This document shows positions 63,396-64,000 of a stretch of DNA of 64,000 nt, in pieces (position 1 is the first letter of the stretch; every line of letters starts with the position of its first letter). Below the pieces are notes generated by a model. The model saw only the letters and a program-made list of their open reading frames with translations. It searched no databases and was not told the DNA's origin. The DNA lies in contig NZ_JAKKCJ010000001.1 in the NCBI RefSeq assembly GCF_021726515.1, positions 1 through 64,000 of the forward strand, read 5' to 3'. The DNA comes from Vibrio sp. CK2-1. Its GTDB lineage: Bacteria; Pseudomonadota; Gammaproteobacteria; Enterobacterales; Vibrionaceae. The translations under genes were made by a program, and so were the position numbers.

Positions 63396-64000
63396 ATTAT
63401 ATTTTTTATGGTTGAGCATCATCGAGCCATTGTCAGACAATCTGATGGTCTGGATGGTATTATTTCCTATGTTTATTATCATTGAGTTACCACTTAGCTT
63501 ACTAGTGATCACAGGTGTCATTCGTTGGGCTTTCACTCAGCGACAAGCTCAAACGCAATCAAGTTACTATCCAAATATTAGTGTTATCGTGACCTGTTAC
63601 AGTGAAGGCCATGCGATACGCTCCACTATTGACACTTTAATTGAACAAGTTTACCCAGCAAATATTGAAATATTATTAGTTGTAGATGGTGCAAGCCAAA
63701 ATATTGAGACTTATCAAGCAGCCAAAATAGGTGCAAAAACTTATCAAAACCATCCACTACGCCAAGTAAAAGTAATACCTAAGTGGCAACGAGGTGGCCG
63801 AGTTTCAACACTCAACGCTGGCTTACATGACGCTAAATATGAATTAGTCATTAATGTTGATGGTGACACCTCATTTGATAACAACATGGCTTATCACATC
63901 GCAAATCAATTTAACCAACCACATACTCTTGCTTGTGGAGGCGGTCTTCGTGTTAGGAATTGGAAAGATAATCTTTTAACACGCATGCAAGCAGTTGAGT
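63388..64000 (+). CDS. Family 2 glycosyltransferase, 5' part (runs off right edge)
   Basis: I read 204 codons from the ATG at 63388 to the window end without a stop. Two N-terminal membrane helices (about 15-50) precede a GT2 domain: NISVIVTCYSEG (about 62-73), VDGAS, the KWQRGGRVSTLNAGL motif and the metal-binding VDGDTSF. It resembles processive, membrane-bound synthases for exopolysaccharides such as cellulose, hyaluronan or PNAG type, but the QxxRW part lies outside. The start overlaps the TackOD1 gene, so the two are co-translated. Confidence 0.85.
   Translation, partial: MNKLYFLWLSIIEPLSDNLMVWMVLFPMFIIIELPLSLLVITGVIRWAFTQRQAQTQSSYYPNISVIVTCYSEGHAIRSTIDTLIEQVYPANIEILLVVDGASQNIETYQAAKIGAKTYQNHPLRQVKVIPKWQRGGRVSTLNAGLHDAKYELVINVDGDTSFDNNMAYHIANQFNQPHTLACGGGLRVRNWKDNLLTRMQAVE

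Overview
The window looks like a chromosomal segment of an alginate-degrading marine gammaproteobacterium, most likely a Vibrio or close relative. The DNA is AT-rich. It carries PL7 and PL17 alginate lyases of Vibrio type, a KdgR almost identical in its helix-turn-helix to the enterobacterial one, a Vibrio-like tRNA-Gly(TCC), TorYZ-like genes and ERIC-like intergenic repeats. No rRNA, CRISPR array, prophage or transposase gene was seen.

Region 1 (1-13.2 kb) is a Lap-type biofilm adhesin module. A giant adhesin, of which only the first 716 residues lie in the window, is read leftward. Divergent from it is an operon-like run: HlyD adaptor, LapD-like receptor, ABC exporter, TolC-like channel, OmpA-like lipoprotein, LapG-like periplasmic protease and a second LapD-like receptor. 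The adhesin N-terminus carries a PAAG motif of the kind LapG cuts. Two degenerate GGDEF-EAL receptors with one protease is the unusual point.

Region 2 (13.2-54.3 kb) is a large alginate and uronate utilisation locus. It holds five PL7 lyases (two with CBM32 domains), two PL17 oligoalginate lyases, a KdgM-type porin, two sodium:solute symporters, a TRAP transporter, three lipoproteins of unknown function with beta-sandwich character, KdgF, two candidate DEH reductases, KduD plus an RpiB-family (DhuI-like) isomerase, KdgK, Eda, and a ManD dehydratase with a Gfo/Idh/MocA oxidoreductase. The likely flow is: secreted and outer-membrane lyases cut alginate, the porin and symporters import oligomers, PL17 enzymes make unsaturated monomers, KdgF opens them to DEH, reductase makes KDG, and KdgK/Eda feed pyruvate and glyceraldehyde-3-phosphate to central metabolism. 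Regulators are KdgR (IclR family), two divergent FadR-type GntR paralogs and a LacI-family protein. A recurring operator-like word (TTGTAnnACAA type, fitting the FadR-subfamily consensus TNGTNNNACNA), often close to a CRP-like site, lies before most of these genes. A cNMP/CBS/DUF294 signalling protein and a DnaQ-like exonuclease, often neighbours of SSS symporters elsewhere, sit apart in the locus.

Region 3 (54.3-64 kb) is more ordinary: tRNA-Gly, an AI-2E-family membrane protein, an MFS exporter, a YihX-like HAD phosphatase, the torYZ respiratory pair, and at the right edge a TackOD1/degenerate-GGDEF protein overlapping the start of a family 2 glycosyltransferase that runs out of the window.

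All functions come from reading sequence motifs and family knowledge; no database search was run.
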